DNA of 51,013 nucleotides. Source: CALVUJ01 sp045128835. Its GTDB lineage: Bacteria > Bacillota_I > Bacilli_A > RFN20 > DUOF01. Each line of letters begins with the position of its first letter. Within the stretch, counting starts at the first letter, position 1. Shown here piece after piece: positions 17,287-25,742 of this stretch. A program made the translations under genes and the position numbers. The stretch lies in assembly GCA_045128835.1 (NCBI GenBank), contig JBGVRX010000028.1, positions 1 to 51,013 of the forward strand, read 5' to 3'. The notes below the pieces were generated by a model. The model was not told where the DNA came from. It did no database searches and saw only the letters and a program-made list of their open reading frames with translations.

Positions 17287-18004
17287 TTATTTAATGACAG
17301 ATAAAGGATTATCTAGAAATACAAATCAAGATGATGTATTAAGTGTTGTTAAAGAAAATGGTGATTCCTTATATGTTTTGTGTGATGGTATGGGTGGACA
17401 TTCTGGAGGAGCAATTGCTTGTAAAAAATGTATAAATGTTTTTAAAAACGATTTTAAGAAAAGTAAATATGAAAACATTGGAACCGCTAAAGAATGGCTT
17501 TATAAAACTGTTTTAAAAGCTAATAAAGAAATTATTTCAGCAGGCAATAAAGATGCTCAACTAAAAGGAATGGGTACTACTGTTGTATGTATGCTTGTTA
17601 GTAAAGATTTTAAGGTGTTTGCAAGTGTTGGAGATAGTAGATTGTATGCTTATAATAAAAAGTCTTTAACACAAATTAGTGAAGATCAAACTTTCGCAGC
17701 AGCCCTTTATAAAGCTGGATATATTAATGAAAAAGAAGCTAAAGAACACCCTCGTAGAGGAATGCTTTTATGTGCAGTAGGTACAGCACCTAATAATGCT
17801 TTAGATGTTCAAATTAAAGAGGTTAAAGGCAAGGATAATTATCTTCTTTGTTCAGATGGCTTATATAACATGGTTGAAGATAGTAGAATAAAAAAAATAT
17901 TGGATGAAAATATTAGTATAAAAGATAAAGGTGAGAAACTTATTAATGAAGCTAATGATAATGGTGGATTTGATAATGTGAGTGTTATTTTATTGGAGGG
18001 CTAG
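17279..18004 (+). CDS. prpC: PP2C-type Ser/Thr protein phosphatase
   Basis: A 241-residue metal-dependent phosphatase that reverses phosphorylation by the partner kinase encoded next. Motifs: RNTNQDDV, CDGMGGHSGG (Asp36), GMGTTVV, VGDSRLYAY, LCSDGLYNMVED and DNVSVILLEG. No membrane segment is present. The start is the GTG at 17279, eight bases after AGAAGG; it overlaps the rlmN stop. A later ATG at 17294 is possible but has no ribosome site. Position between rlmN and the kinase matches Bacillus prpC (Stp). Confidence 0.92.
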   Translation: MNSYLMTDKGLSRNTNQDDVLSVVKENGDSLYVLCDGMGGHSGGAIACKKCINVFKNDFKKSKYENIGTAKEWLYKTVLKANKEIISAGNKDAQLKGMGTTVVCMLVSKDFKVFASVGDSRLYAYNKKSLTQISEDQTFAAALYKAGYINEKEAKEHPRRGMLLCAVGTAPNNALDVQIKEVKGKDNYLLCSDGLYNMVEDSRIKKILDENISIKDKGEKLINEANDNGGFDNVSVILLEG

Positions 18005-18008
18005 TATT

Positions 18009-18887
18009 ATGATTGGAAAGACTTTAAAAAGCAGATATTTTATAACTTCTCTTATTCAAGAGGGGGGCATGTCATTTGTATATTTAGCAGAAGATACAAT
18101 AAATAAAAAACAAGTAGCAGTAAAGATTATGAAAGATGAAACTTTCAAAGATCCTTTAAATGTTGCGCGCTTTCAAAGAGAAGCAAGAGCTTGTGCAGCT
18201 TTAAGACATAGTAATATTGTTGAAATATATGATATTGATGAATATAGAGGTAAGCCTTATATTGTAATGGAATATGTAGAAAGTAAATCTTTAAAAGACT
18301 TACTTTTGACAAGAGGAACTTTCTCTCCATTAGAGGCTTGTGATATTGTTTATCAATTAGCAGATGCTTTAATGCACGCCCATGAACATGGTGTAATTCA
18401 TAGAGATATTAAACCTCAAAATGTAATGATGCAATATGATGGTGGAGTTAAACTTTTAGATTTTGGTATAGCCACTATTAGTGATGCTCCAAATATTACT
18501 CAAAAGGATATGGTTGTAGGAAGTGTTCATTATATGGCACCTGAAGTTCTTAAAGGTAAAGGCGCAACAGCCAAATCAGATGTTTACGCACTTGGTATAA
18601 CATTCTTTGAATTATTAACAGGTAAACAACCATTTAACGATAGTTCTCCTGTTAATATTGCAATGAAACAAATTGAAGAACCATTACCAAGCATAAGAAA
18701 GTTAAGAAATGATGTAAGTAGTAAAATCGAAAAAATAATAAATAAAGCATGTCAAAAAAATCCGGATCATAGATATCCAACAATGAAAGCCTTAAAACAC
18801 GATTTACAAGCTGCTATGAGAGTTGATTCTAATGTGGGAGAAGGATTCTTTGCTAAAATATTTAAAAGGAAGAATAAAGATGCCTAG
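18009..18887 (+). CDS. Ser/Thr protein kinase, PrkC-like but kinase domain only
   Basis: A 292-residue Hanks-type kinase. All catalytic parts are present: glycine loop EGGMSFVYLAED, Lys39 in VAVKIMK, HRDIKPQN with Asp133, DFGIA with Asp151, and GSVHYMAPEVLKG. After the kinase domain (ending near 270) only about 22 residues remain, ending KIFKRKNKDA. Bacillus PrkC has a membrane helix and extracellular PASTA repeats there. This protein therefore looks cytosolic, or attached only through its basic tail. TTGGAGGG precedes the ATG. Partner of the PP2C phosphatase upstream. Confidence 0.9.
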   Translation: MIGKTLKSRYFITSLIQEGGMSFVYLAEDTINKKQVAVKIMKDETFKDPLNVARFQREARACAALRHSNIVEIYDIDEYRGKPYIVMEYVESKSLKDLLLTRGTFSPLEACDIVYQLADALMHAHEHGVIHRDIKPQNVMMQYDGGVKLLDFGIATISDAPNITQKDMVVGSVHYMAPEVLKGKGATAKSDVYALGITFFELLTGKQPFNDSSPVNIAMKQIEEPLPSIRKLRNDVSSKIEKIINKACQKNPDHRYPTMKALKHDLQAAMRVDSNVGEGFFAKIFKRKNKDA

Positions 18888-19758
18888 AGGAATTATTGTA
18901 AGAGTCGTAGGAGGTTTATTCTACGTAAAAGATGGAGATAAGATAGTAAAGACTACCGCTAGTGGCAAACTTAGAGATTATCGCAAAATCCCAGTAGCAG
19001 GAGATGTAGTTAATTATGATATAACTAATGAAACTGAGGGTTATATAAAGAGTATTGAAAAAAGAAAAAAGCAACTTGTTAGACCGCCGGTTGCTAATAT
19101 TGATCAAGCAATAGTTGTAACATCTCTTGTAGAGCCAGATTTTTCTTCTTTATTATTAGATAAGTTATTAGTGCAAATACTAGATAATAATATAAAGCCT
19201 ATAATTTATTTTTCAAAAAAAGATAAAGTTAAAAATATTGATGATTATCAAAAATATTTTGATTATTACAAAAGTATCGGCTTTGAAGTGTTTGTAGGAA
19301 ATAGTTTGGGTAAAGATAGTTTTGATGAAATAGCTCATTTAATTAAAGATAAAGTTAGTATTGTTACAGGACAAAGTGGAGCAGGTAAGTCTACTTTGTT
19401 AAATGCGTTTGATAAGGGACTAAATTTGAAAACTGGCGACTTTTCTTCAAGTTTAGGTAGAGGAAAGCATACAACTAGAGAAGTTGAATTTTTAGAGATT
19501 TGCGGTGGGTTAATCGCAGATACTCCAGGGTTCTCTTCTGTGGAGTTAGAAATTGATAGTGAGCGTCTAGCGTATACTTTTCCAGGATTTGAAGAAGAAG
19601 GTCTTAATTGTAAGTTTAGAGGGTGTCTTCATGAATCTGAACCCGGATGCAAAATAAAGCAAATGGTAGATGAAGGATTAATTTTAAAAGAAAGCTATGA
19701 TAATTATTTGAAGTTATTAGAGACTGCAAAAACAAGAAAAGTGGTGTATAGAAAATGA
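18880..19758 (+). CDS. rsgA: Ribosome small subunit-dependent GTPase RsgA
   Basis: A 292-residue circularly permuted GTPase that checks late 30S maturation. An N-terminal OB fold (1 to about 65) precedes the GTPase domain: FSKKDKV (G4), TGQSGAGKSTLLNAF (G1), GRGKHTTREVEFL (G2) and DTPGF (G3). The C-terminal zinc finger is CKFRGCLHESEPGC. The ATG at 18880 follows AAAAGGAAG and overlaps the kinase gene by eight bases. Its end overlaps rpe as ATGA. Confidence 0.93.
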   Translation: MPRGIIVRVVGGLFYVKDGDKIVKTTASGKLRDYRKIPVAGDVVNYDITNETEGYIKSIEKRKKQLVRPPVANIDQAIVVTSLVEPDFSSLLLDKLLVQILDNNIKPIIYFSKKDKVKNIDDYQKYFDYYKSIGFEVFVGNSLGKDSFDEIAHLIKDKVSIVTGQSGAGKSTLLNAFDKGLNLKTGDFSSSLGRGKHTTREVEFLEICGGLIADTPGFSSVELEIDSERLAYTFPGFEEEGLNCKFRGCLHESEPGCKIKQMVDEGLILKESYDNYLKLLETAKTRKVVYRK

Positions 19759-20393
19759 TAGTTTCGTTATCTATTTTAAATATTGAGAAAAGCAATCGCT
19801 TTGAAAAGATAAATGAATTTATGAGTGTTAAAGATAACTGGATTCATTTTGATGTGATGGATGGAATGTTTGTAGAAAATAAAACATTTACTTATGAAGT
19901 TGTAAAAGAAATTGGAGAATATTGTGATTTCTTTAAGGATGTTCATCTTATGACATATAATCCAGATTCTATGTTAAAAGAATATAAAGAAGCCGGAACA
20001 GATCAAATAACATTTCATTATGAGAGTGCTGAAAAAGATATGATTGTTCCAATAATTGAGAAAATTAAATCTTTAGGAATGAAAGCTGGTATTAGTATTA
20101 AACCAATGACAAATGTTGAAGAAATAAAGGAATATTTGCCATTGTTAGATTTGGTTTTGATTATGTCTGTTGAGCCTGGTAAAGGTGGACAAAAGTTTAT
20201 GGAAAGTTCTTTAGAAAAGATTAAATGGTTAAAAGAAAATAAAGGAAGTAATCATTATTTAATTTCTGTAGATGGAGGAATAAATGGTGAAACTAGTAAA
20301 CTTGTAAAAGAAGCAGGTGCAGATGTAGCTGTTGTTGGCACTTATCTTACTAGAGATATAATTGAAAAACAAAAGGTTAAAGATTTGATGTAA
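19755..20393 (+). CDS. rpe: Ribulose-phosphate 3-epimerase
   Basis: A 212-residue TIM barrel that interconverts ribulose-5-phosphate and xylulose-5-phosphate in the pentose phosphate pathway. Motifs: VSLSILNIE, HFDVMDGMFVEN (metal-binding His and catalytic Asp), VHLMTYNP, IMSVEPGKGGQ and ISVDGGING with the second catalytic Asp. The start overlaps the rsgA stop. Last gene of the rlmN unit; the order matches Bacillus, although thiN, which follows there, is absent. Confidence 0.93.
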   Translation: MIVSLSILNIEKSNRFEKINEFMSVKDNWIHFDVMDGMFVENKTFTYEVVKEIGEYCDFFKDVHLMTYNPDSMLKEYKEAGTDQITFHYESAEKDMIVPIIEKIKSLGMKAGISIKPMTNVEEIKEYLPLLDLVLIMSVEPGKGGQKFMESSLEKIKWLKENKGSNHYLISVDGGINGETSKLVKEAGADVAVVGTYLTRDIIEKQKVKDLM

Positions 20394-20395
20394 TA

Positions 20396-20431
20396 AAAAA
20401 ATATCCGTGAGTAACGGATATTTTTATTTTG
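20396..20431. terminator. Bidirectional terminator
   Basis: AATATCCG, a seven-base loop, CGGATATT, with an A-run before and a T-run after. It lies between convergent genes and can serve both. Confidence 0.85.
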
Positions 20432-20447
20432 TTATAATTTGATTTGA

Positions 20448-21083
20448 CTATTTTGCAGATGATGTAGAAGTGCTTTCGATTTTATCGATGTATTCACCTT
20501 CAACAAATTTAACAAAGTTAAGGTAATCAGTACCACCATTTAATCCTTGAGCACCAGATTTAGCATCAGCGAATTCTCCATCTCTAATAACTACAACTGT
20601 AGGAGTACTTAAGTTAGTACCATCAAAATCTCTTGTAGCGATTTCTCCAAGCATTTCTGTCCATTCAACTAAATATTTGTTGTCAATAGTAGAATCGCTT
20701 GTGTCATGGATGTCGATGTAATAAATCATATTACCAGTTGAATCTATATATTTGTTTACAACTGTTTTGAAGTCATTACAATATACACAGTCATGAGCTC
20801 CGATGAATAATGCAAAGTCATCACCATTTTTGATTTTTTCTCTAGCTTCTGCCATTGTTAATTTTGTGAATTTATCTTTTGCTTCATCTTTGTTTTCGAT
20901 GTTTGCTTTGATTTTTTCTACACCATTAACAATTCCTTGGAATCCAAATACTAAACCGAAAATTAAAGCAACAATTATGATAGGTTGTAACCAAGCATTT
21001 TCTTTAACGTAGTTCCAAGATATCTTAAAATACTTTGATATAAATGCTCCAACTTTCTTAAAAAAATTACCTATAGATTTCAC
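20448..21083 (-). CDS. Membrane-anchored thioredoxin-like protein
   Basis: A 211-residue protein. A Lys-rich N-terminus and one helix (about 33-50) anchor it, and the positive-inside rule puts the rest outside the membrane. The outer part is a thioredoxin fold: FIGAHDCVYCNDF (Cys99 and Cys102 as CVYC) and a cis-Pro in LSTPTVVVIRDG. The tail is Ser/Thr-rich. It probably reduces or oxidises thiols of exported proteins; partners are unknown. The start is a GTG eight bases after AAGGAG. An 18-base palindrome overlaps its likely promoter. Confidence 0.75.
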   Translation of the reverse strand: MKSIGNFFKKVGAFISKYFKISWNYVKENAWLQPIIIVALIFGLVFGFQGIVNGVEKIKANIENKDEAKDKFTKLTMAEAREKIKNGDDFALFIGAHDCVYCNDFKTVVNKYIDSTGNMIYYIDIHDTSDSTIDNKYLVEWTEMLGEIATRDFDGTNLSTPTVVVIRDGEFADAKSGAQGLNGGTDYLNFVKFVEGEYIDKIESTSTSSAK

Positions 21084-21103
21084 TAAACATTCTCCTTATC
21101 TAA

Positions 21104-21121
21104 TTAACATTATAATGTTAA
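21104..21121 (-). promoter_or_regulatory. Perfect palindrome over a -10 element
   Basis: TTAACATTATAATGTTAA is a perfect 18-base palindrome with TATAAT at its centre, 21 bases before the thioredoxin-like gene. A weak TTTACA lies 19 bases upstream on the minus strand. It looks like an operator on a promoter, though AT-rich palindromes also arise by chance. Confidence 0.4.
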
Positions 21122-21152
21122 CATAAGTAAAAGTGTAAATTCAACAATTCAA

Positions 21153-21377
21153 TTAAAATTCTTCCATTTTTTCAAACTCTTTAAGGCTATTACCGTCTTT
21201 TTCCATTATGTGCAACAAGGTGTCTTTGCCTTTAATAACAACGGCATTGTCGATTAATCCTTTGCTTATTATTTCTTTTGCTATTTCGTAATTATATATC
21301 AAATTGTTATTTGTTTTAAATTCAATTATTCTATCTAAATTATCGCGTTTTACCGCTATTATTTTTTGTTTTTTCAT
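21153..21377 (-). CDS. Small DUF3892-like protein
   Basis: A 74-residue protein, KKQKIIAVKRDNLDRIIEF onward, with a strand-rich start, an IAKEIISKGLIDNAVVIKG segment and an acidic end. This resembles DUF3892 proteins (short, one domain, unknown function), though the match is loose. The start is the ATG at 21377 preceded by AGGAGGA; an upstream in-frame ATG is not next to any ribosome site. It is upstream of, and in the same direction as, the thioredoxin-like gene, but a promoter-like palindrome lies between them. Confidence 0.5.
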   Translation of the reverse strand: MKKQKIIAVKRDNLDRIIEFKTNNNLIYNYEIAKEIISKGLIDNAVVIKGKDTLLHIMEKDGNSLKEFEKMEEF

Positions 21378-21473
21378 AAAAGTCCTCCTAATAATATAGT
21401 TAACTAAAAAAAGGTTTTTAAACATAGAAAATAAAAATGCAAATAGGTATAATTATTTTGAGGTGTAATAGAA

Positions 21474-22751
21474 ATGGGTGTAGTTACTACTATTATAATA
21501 TTAGGTATTTTACTTTTTTTATCAGGATTTTTTTCGTCTACAGAAACAGCGTTTTCTAGTATTAATATTATAAGAATGAAACAATATGCTAAATCTTCAA
21601 AAAAGAAATTGGCAAGAAAAGCGAAAGTTGTTTTAAAACTTCAAGAAAATTATGCTATTTTACTTAGTACAATTTTAGTTGGAAATAATATTGTTAATTT
21701 AACAAGTTCATCACTAGCAACATATCTTTTTTCTATATCATTAAAAATGGGGGAAACAGGTGTTTTACTTGCAACAGTTGTTATGACTGTTTTAGTTATT
21801 ATTTTTGGGGAAATTGTGCCAAAAACTTTAGCGAGGGTTTTCCCGGAAAAATTTGCAATGTTTGCTTGTTATCCTATGAAAGTTTTAGTTTTCGTCTTAA
21901 AACCAATAACAATATTGTTTGGTAAATTCGATGAAAAAGTTAGTGATATGGTTGAAGAAGAAGAAAAAGTTACAGCTACTGAAGATGAATTAATTGATAT
22001 TGTTGAAAAGATTGAAAGAGAAGGTGTTCTTGAACATCAAGAAAGCGAACTTATTCAAAGTGCAATAACATTTGATAGTAAAAGTGTTAGAAATGTTATG
22101 ACACCAAAAGAGGAAGTTAAATATGTTAATATAGATGATTCTTTTGATAGAGTTGCTAAATTCTTTCAATATCACCAATACAGTAGAGTTCCTGTTTATG
22201 ATAAGGAAAAAGATCTTATTGTAGGTGTTATAAATCAAAAAGATGTTTATTCTTGTTACGTAAAAAATGAAAAGAAAAGTGCAAAAGAATTAGTGGTAGA
22301 CACAATATATGTATCTCACAGGAGATTAATTCCATATGCCCTTGAGATTGTTCAAAAGAACAAAGCTCATTTGGCTATAGTTGTAGATAATATAAAAGAT
22401 AAACATTTCTTAGGTATAATTACTCTTGAAGATATTTTAGAGGAGTTAGTAGGAGAAATTTATGATGAATATGATGATACACCAGCGAATGTTTTTGAAA
22501 TTGGCAATCATTTATTCCATATAAATGGAAGAGTAAAACTTGATGAATTATTTGATAACTATTTAACAGAGACTGATTATCCGCACACAAAAGCTAAAAA
22601 TGTAAGAGATTGGATAAAAGAATTAGTAATTGATGTTAAACCTAATATTGAATTGTATTATGACAATTTACATATTACGATTTTAGAAACTAAAGATGAT
22701 AAAGTAGAACTTGTTGAAATAGAAATACTAACAGATTATAGTGAGGAATAG
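21474..22751 (+). CDS. CNNM/CBS-domain membrane protein (HlyC/CorC family)
   Basis: A 425-residue protein. The N-terminal CNNM domain (about 1-180) has a first helix, SGFFSSTETAFSS, then NNIVNLTSSSLATYLF and IFGEIVPKTLAR, all family signatures. Two CBS domains follow (NVMTPKEEVKYVNID and the ILEELVGEIYDEYDD region), then a C-terminal CorC_HlyC domain (about 335-425). Relatives such as MpfA and YhdP act in magnesium efflux or resistance; that role is inferred here. GAGGTG precedes the ATG. The YitT gene starts three bases after its stop. Confidence 0.88.
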   Translation: MGVVTTIIILGILLFLSGFFSSTETAFSSINIIRMKQYAKSSKKKLARKAKVVLKLQENYAILLSTILVGNNIVNLTSSSLATYLFSISLKMGETGVLLATVVMTVLVIIFGEIVPKTLARVFPEKFAMFACYPMKVLVFVLKPITILFGKFDEKVSDMVEEEEKVTATEDELIDIVEKIEREGVLEHQESELIQSAITFDSKSVRNVMTPKEEVKYVNIDDSFDRVAKFFQYHQYSRVPVYDKEKDLIVGVINQKDVYSCYVKNEKKSAKELVVDTIYVSHRRLIPYALEIVQKNKAHLAIVVDNIKDKHFLGIITLEDILEELVGEIYDEYDDTPANVFEIGNHLFHINGRVKLDELFDNYLTETDYPHTKAKNVRDWIKELVIDVKPNIELYYDNLHITILETKDDKVELVEIEILTDYSEE

Positions 22752-22754
22752 TTT

Positions 22755-23651
22755 ATGAAAAAAGAAAAAATTTTAGAAATTATAAAAAAATTAATTGCAG
22801 TTGCTATTACAGCGTTTATAAGTGCATTATCGATAAGACTTATTGTTCAACAAAATCAATTTTTATCTGGAGGAGTTTCAGGTATTACCATTTTAATATC
22901 CAGATACACTGCTTTGAAATTGAGTGATCCAGAATTAGAATCTTTATTATATAGTATTTTGTATATAGTATTTAATATTCCTATTTTTATCTTTGGTTTT
23001 AAGAAGTTAGGAAAACAATTTGTTTTATATTCTTTAGTAGAAGTATTGTTGTATTCTGTTTTAGTTTCAGCAGTTCCTGTTTCATGGTATACAACGTTCC
23101 AATTGAATTTAATTGATAAGTTAACTCTTGCAATTTTGGCGGGACTTTTAAGTGGTACTGCTGGAGTAGTTGCTTTTTCAAACAGTTTCTCACAAGGTGG
23201 GACAGACATTATATCAATGTATCTTTCTAGAACAAAAGGGAAAGGAATTGGAAATTATAGTTTAGCAATAAATGCTGGAGTATTAGCTCTAGGCGGCATT
23301 GTTTTTAAAGATTATGATTCATTAGTTTATACGGTTATTTACTTCTTTACTAGTTCATTAGTTGTTAATAATTTATATATTGGACACAAGAAAATGTTAG
23401 TAGAAGTAGTTACAAGAAATGCGGATGCTTTAACAGAGAAACTTATGCAAGCATCACATCATGGATGTACAGTTCTTGATGCAGTAGGAGCATATAGTAA
23501 AGAATCTAAAAAAGTTTTAAGAATTGTTGTTTCTTCGAATCAAACAAAGAGAGTTTGTGAGATAATAAAAGAGACAGATAAAGAGAGTTTTACGACTATC
23601 ATGAACATTAGTCAAGTTAATGGCAAATTTTATATTCCACCATTGAAATAA
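22755..23651 (+). CDS. YitT-family membrane protein
   Basis: A 298-residue protein with about five helices (YitT_membrane) and a C-terminal DUF2179 domain from about 205. GGVSGITILISRY, GGTDIISMYLSR and the end MNISQVNGKFYIPPL are family hallmarks. The domain pair is common in Bacillota and its transport role is unproven. The ATG follows TGAGGAA, three bases after the CNNM stop, so the two membrane proteins are co-transcribed. Confidence 0.85.
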   Translation: MKKEKILEIIKKLIAVAITAFISALSIRLIVQQNQFLSGGVSGITILISRYTALKLSDPELESLLYSILYIVFNIPIFIFGFKKLGKQFVLYSLVEVLLYSVLVSAVPVSWYTTFQLNLIDKLTLAILAGLLSGTAGVVAFSNSFSQGGTDIISMYLSRTKGKGIGNYSLAINAGVLALGGIVFKDYDSLVYTVIYFFTSSLVVNNLYIGHKKMLVEVVTRNADALTEKLMQASHHGCTVLDAVGAYSKESKKVLRIVVSSNQTKRVCEIIKETDKESFTTIMNISQVNGKFYIPPLK

Positions 23652-23678
23652 TTGGAGTATACTGAAAGGGTGAAAAAC

Positions 23679-25355
23679 GTGTCAATTTATTTAGTTTGTA
23701 CATACTTCTTAATAGGGCTGTTAGCAATTTTAGCTGGATTAGGCACTTTTTTGCTGACCAAAAACAGAGAAAAAAAAGAAAAAAATATCATTGAAAATTT
23801 GCAACAAAAAAGATCGACTCTTTATATACAATATGATTTAAATACTAAAGATGTTGTTATAAATAATAAGTATAGTTATTTAAATTTAAATGTTAGTAAA
23901 TATATAGTAGATTTGAGTAAGAATGAAGAATTTGTTGAGCAATTGAAAAAAAGTTGGAAAGAATCAGAAGTTTGCCATACTGAAACAAATATTGAAGATA
24001 AGACATATTATTTTACTTTTGCTTTCAGAGATAAGAGTGAAGACAAAGTTATTTTAAGATGCGATTATAATGTAGAAAAAATAATTGAACCAATAACATT
24101 GAAGAATATTGATGATTTAAAGAAATCTCATGATGAATTAGAAAATAAAAATGCTTGTTTATACTATTTAAATATCAAAGATTTTAACGCAGTAAATCAA
24201 AGATATGGACAAAAATGCGGAGATTATGTTTTAGAAGTTATTAAAAATAGAATTGTTAAGGCGGAAAACAAAAATGTTCAGTGTTGTTATTTGGGGGCAG
24301 ATCAATTCGCTGTTTATTACAATAGTAAAAGTGTAGACAAGAAGAGAGCTATGAAGTTAATTAAAGAAATAATAAGAAAATTAACTAAACCAGTAGATGT
24401 TGGTTATATAAATTTAGATTTGAGTTTTGGTGTTGGTGTTTGTGTAGGTGACTATGATACTCTTGATAAGTTTATTAAATGTGCTTATGTTGCTTCTGAT
24501 TACGCTAAAAAGAGAAAAGAATATAGTATTGTTATGTACAATGAAACTATGAAATTAGAAGATGATATGATGGATTCTTGTGAAAAAGAATTAACTAATA
24601 TTTTAAATCAAAAAGAGATTGCTTTGAATTATAATCCAGTATTCTATCATACAAAAACAAAGTTTGTTGGATATATAAGTAATCCTATATTTTCAAACTT
24701 GTCTGTTAAATATGAATCATTAAAAAAATTAGCAAGTCAAAGAGATAAATTGGAAGATTTATTGGGTATTATCATAGATAATCAATTAATTAGTTATATA
24801 AAGAAAAGACCTAAGAAAAGTTCAAAGTTATTTATTAGCTTAAAACTAGAAGAACTTCCTGTATTCTTAGAAACTTATTTATCAAATCCAGCATATAGCG
24901 ATTGTAAAATTGTTGTATGTTTAAATGTAAAAAAAGGTTATGAGATGCTAAATAAGTATTCATATATAAGTAGCACGATTAGTAAAATGATTGAAGAAGG
25001 TATTGAATTCGCTTTAGAAATAAATTATTCAACTATGTATAACTATGATTATATTTTGAAAAATGCTAGTTATTTAATTCTTGATGATAGCATTGTTAGT
25101 AACATGAATAATTCAATGGTAAAAAATAGATTTTTAAACATTTTAGAATTAGCAAAAACTTATGAATTGGAGCTGTTTGCTGTAGATGTAAAAGAATACA
25201 TTCAATACGAAAATTTATTGAAGTATGATGTTCGCTATTTCTCAGGTTCATATTTTGGAAAAGGCGCTAAAAAACCTAATGAAATAGAGCAATCTAAGAC
25301 AAAAATCTTTGCAAAATTTGTAAAAGACTCTAAAAAAGGTAAAAAAACTAAGTAA
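23679..25355 (+). CDS. Membrane protein with degenerate GGDEF and EAL domains
   Basis: A 558-residue protein. An N-terminal helix (about 2-24) is followed by a short sensor-like stretch to about 140. A GGDEF fold comes next (YLNIKDFNAVNQRYGQKCGD), where the signature reads GADQF instead of GGDEF. An EAL fold follows (about 315-540), ending FAVDVKEYIQYENLL and YFSGSYFGK, but EAL itself is replaced (GYISNP), and the usual ExTE and DDFG segments are lost (VVCLNVK, EINYS). Neither activity is likely; it may bind a nucleotide or a protein. The start is the GTG at 23679, after AAAGGGTGA; a GTG at 23670 overlaps that site. Confidence 0.75.
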   Translation: MSIYLVCTYFLIGLLAILAGLGTFLLTKNREKKEKNIIENLQQKRSTLYIQYDLNTKDVVINNKYSYLNLNVSKYIVDLSKNEEFVEQLKKSWKESEVCHTETNIEDKTYYFTFAFRDKSEDKVILRCDYNVEKIIEPITLKNIDDLKKSHDELENKNACLYYLNIKDFNAVNQRYGQKCGDYVLEVIKNRIVKAENKNVQCCYLGADQFAVYYNSKSVDKKRAMKLIKEIIRKLTKPVDVGYINLDLSFGVGVCVGDYDTLDKFIKCAYVASDYAKKRKEYSIVMYNETMKLEDDMMDSCEKELTNILNQKEIALNYNPVFYHTKTKFVGYISNPIFSNLSVKYESLKKLASQRDKLEDLLGIIIDNQLISYIKKRPKKSSKLFISLKLEELPVFLETYLSNPAYSDCKIVVCLNVKKGYEMLNKYSYISSTISKMIEEGIEFALEINYSTMYNYDYILKNASYLILDDSIVSNMNNSMVKNRFLNILELAKTYELELFAVDVKEYIQYENLLKYDVRYFSGSYFGKGAKKPNEIEQSKTKIFAKFVKDSKKGKKTK

Positions 25356-25360
25356 AAATG

Positions 25361-25393
25361 ACCACTCCTCACTATTAAATTATTAGGAGGGGT
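25361..25393 (+). promoter_or_regulatory. Hairpin hiding the ribosome site of the next gene
   Basis: ACCACTCCT (25361-25369) can pair with AGGAGGGGT (25385-25393) across a 15-base loop, with one A-G mismatch. The 3' arm is the ribosome site of the gene at 25398. There is no T-run, so it looks like translational control and not termination. Confidence 0.4.
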
Positions 25394-25397
25394 AAAA

Positions 25398-25742
25398 ATG
25401 AGAGTTAAACAAGTAAAACAATTTAAACAAAAAGATTTGATTATTAAAAAAATTAGTATCGACTACAAGAAGATGAACATGTTAGAGTTAGATTTATTAA
25501 GAATAAATGAATCTTACACAAAGTATTTAGAAGAAGAAAAAGATGATAATTATTATAAAAGAATACGAGGTAAAGTAGACTTTATTTTGTCTCAATTAGA
25601 TGAACCATTAAGAGTGCTTCTTTGCAATGATTATTTTTCACCATCTGTAACAAACTGGTGGATATACTATTATTCTAAAAGCACCTATTATAGACTTAAA
25701 AACAAGGCGATGGATGCCTTTTTGGAGTGGTGGAATGCATAA
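25398..25742 (+). CDS. Small helical protein, possible HTH regulator
   Basis: A 114-residue basic, helical protein. Its end, WWIYYYSKSTYYRLKNKAMD, looks like the recognition helix of sigma region-4-like or ArpU-type phage regulators (YxRSTxYRxKxxA). The N-terminus is Lys-rich. No membrane segment was seen. AGGAGGGG precedes the ATG and lies in a hairpin. It starts the run of overlapping orphan genes; the next gene begins eight bases before its stop. DNA binding is inferred from that one segment. Confidence 0.5.
   Translation: MRVKQVKQFKQKDLIIKKISIDYKKMNMLELDLLRINESYTKYLEEEKDDNYYKRIRGKVDFILSQLDEPLRVLLCNDYFSPSVTNWWIYYYSKSTYYRLKNKAMDAFLEWWNA

Noticed and set aside
22856..23209. Minus-strand open frame of 117 codons
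   Set aside because: Opposite-strand shadow of the YitT gene with no start signals; the plus-strand protein is a clear family member.
23652..23678. Upstream TTG or GTG starts for the GGDEF-EAL-like protein
   Set aside because: TTG 23652 touches the YitT stop, has no ribosome site and would put charged residues before the helix; GTG 23670 lies in the ribosome site used by GTG 23679.
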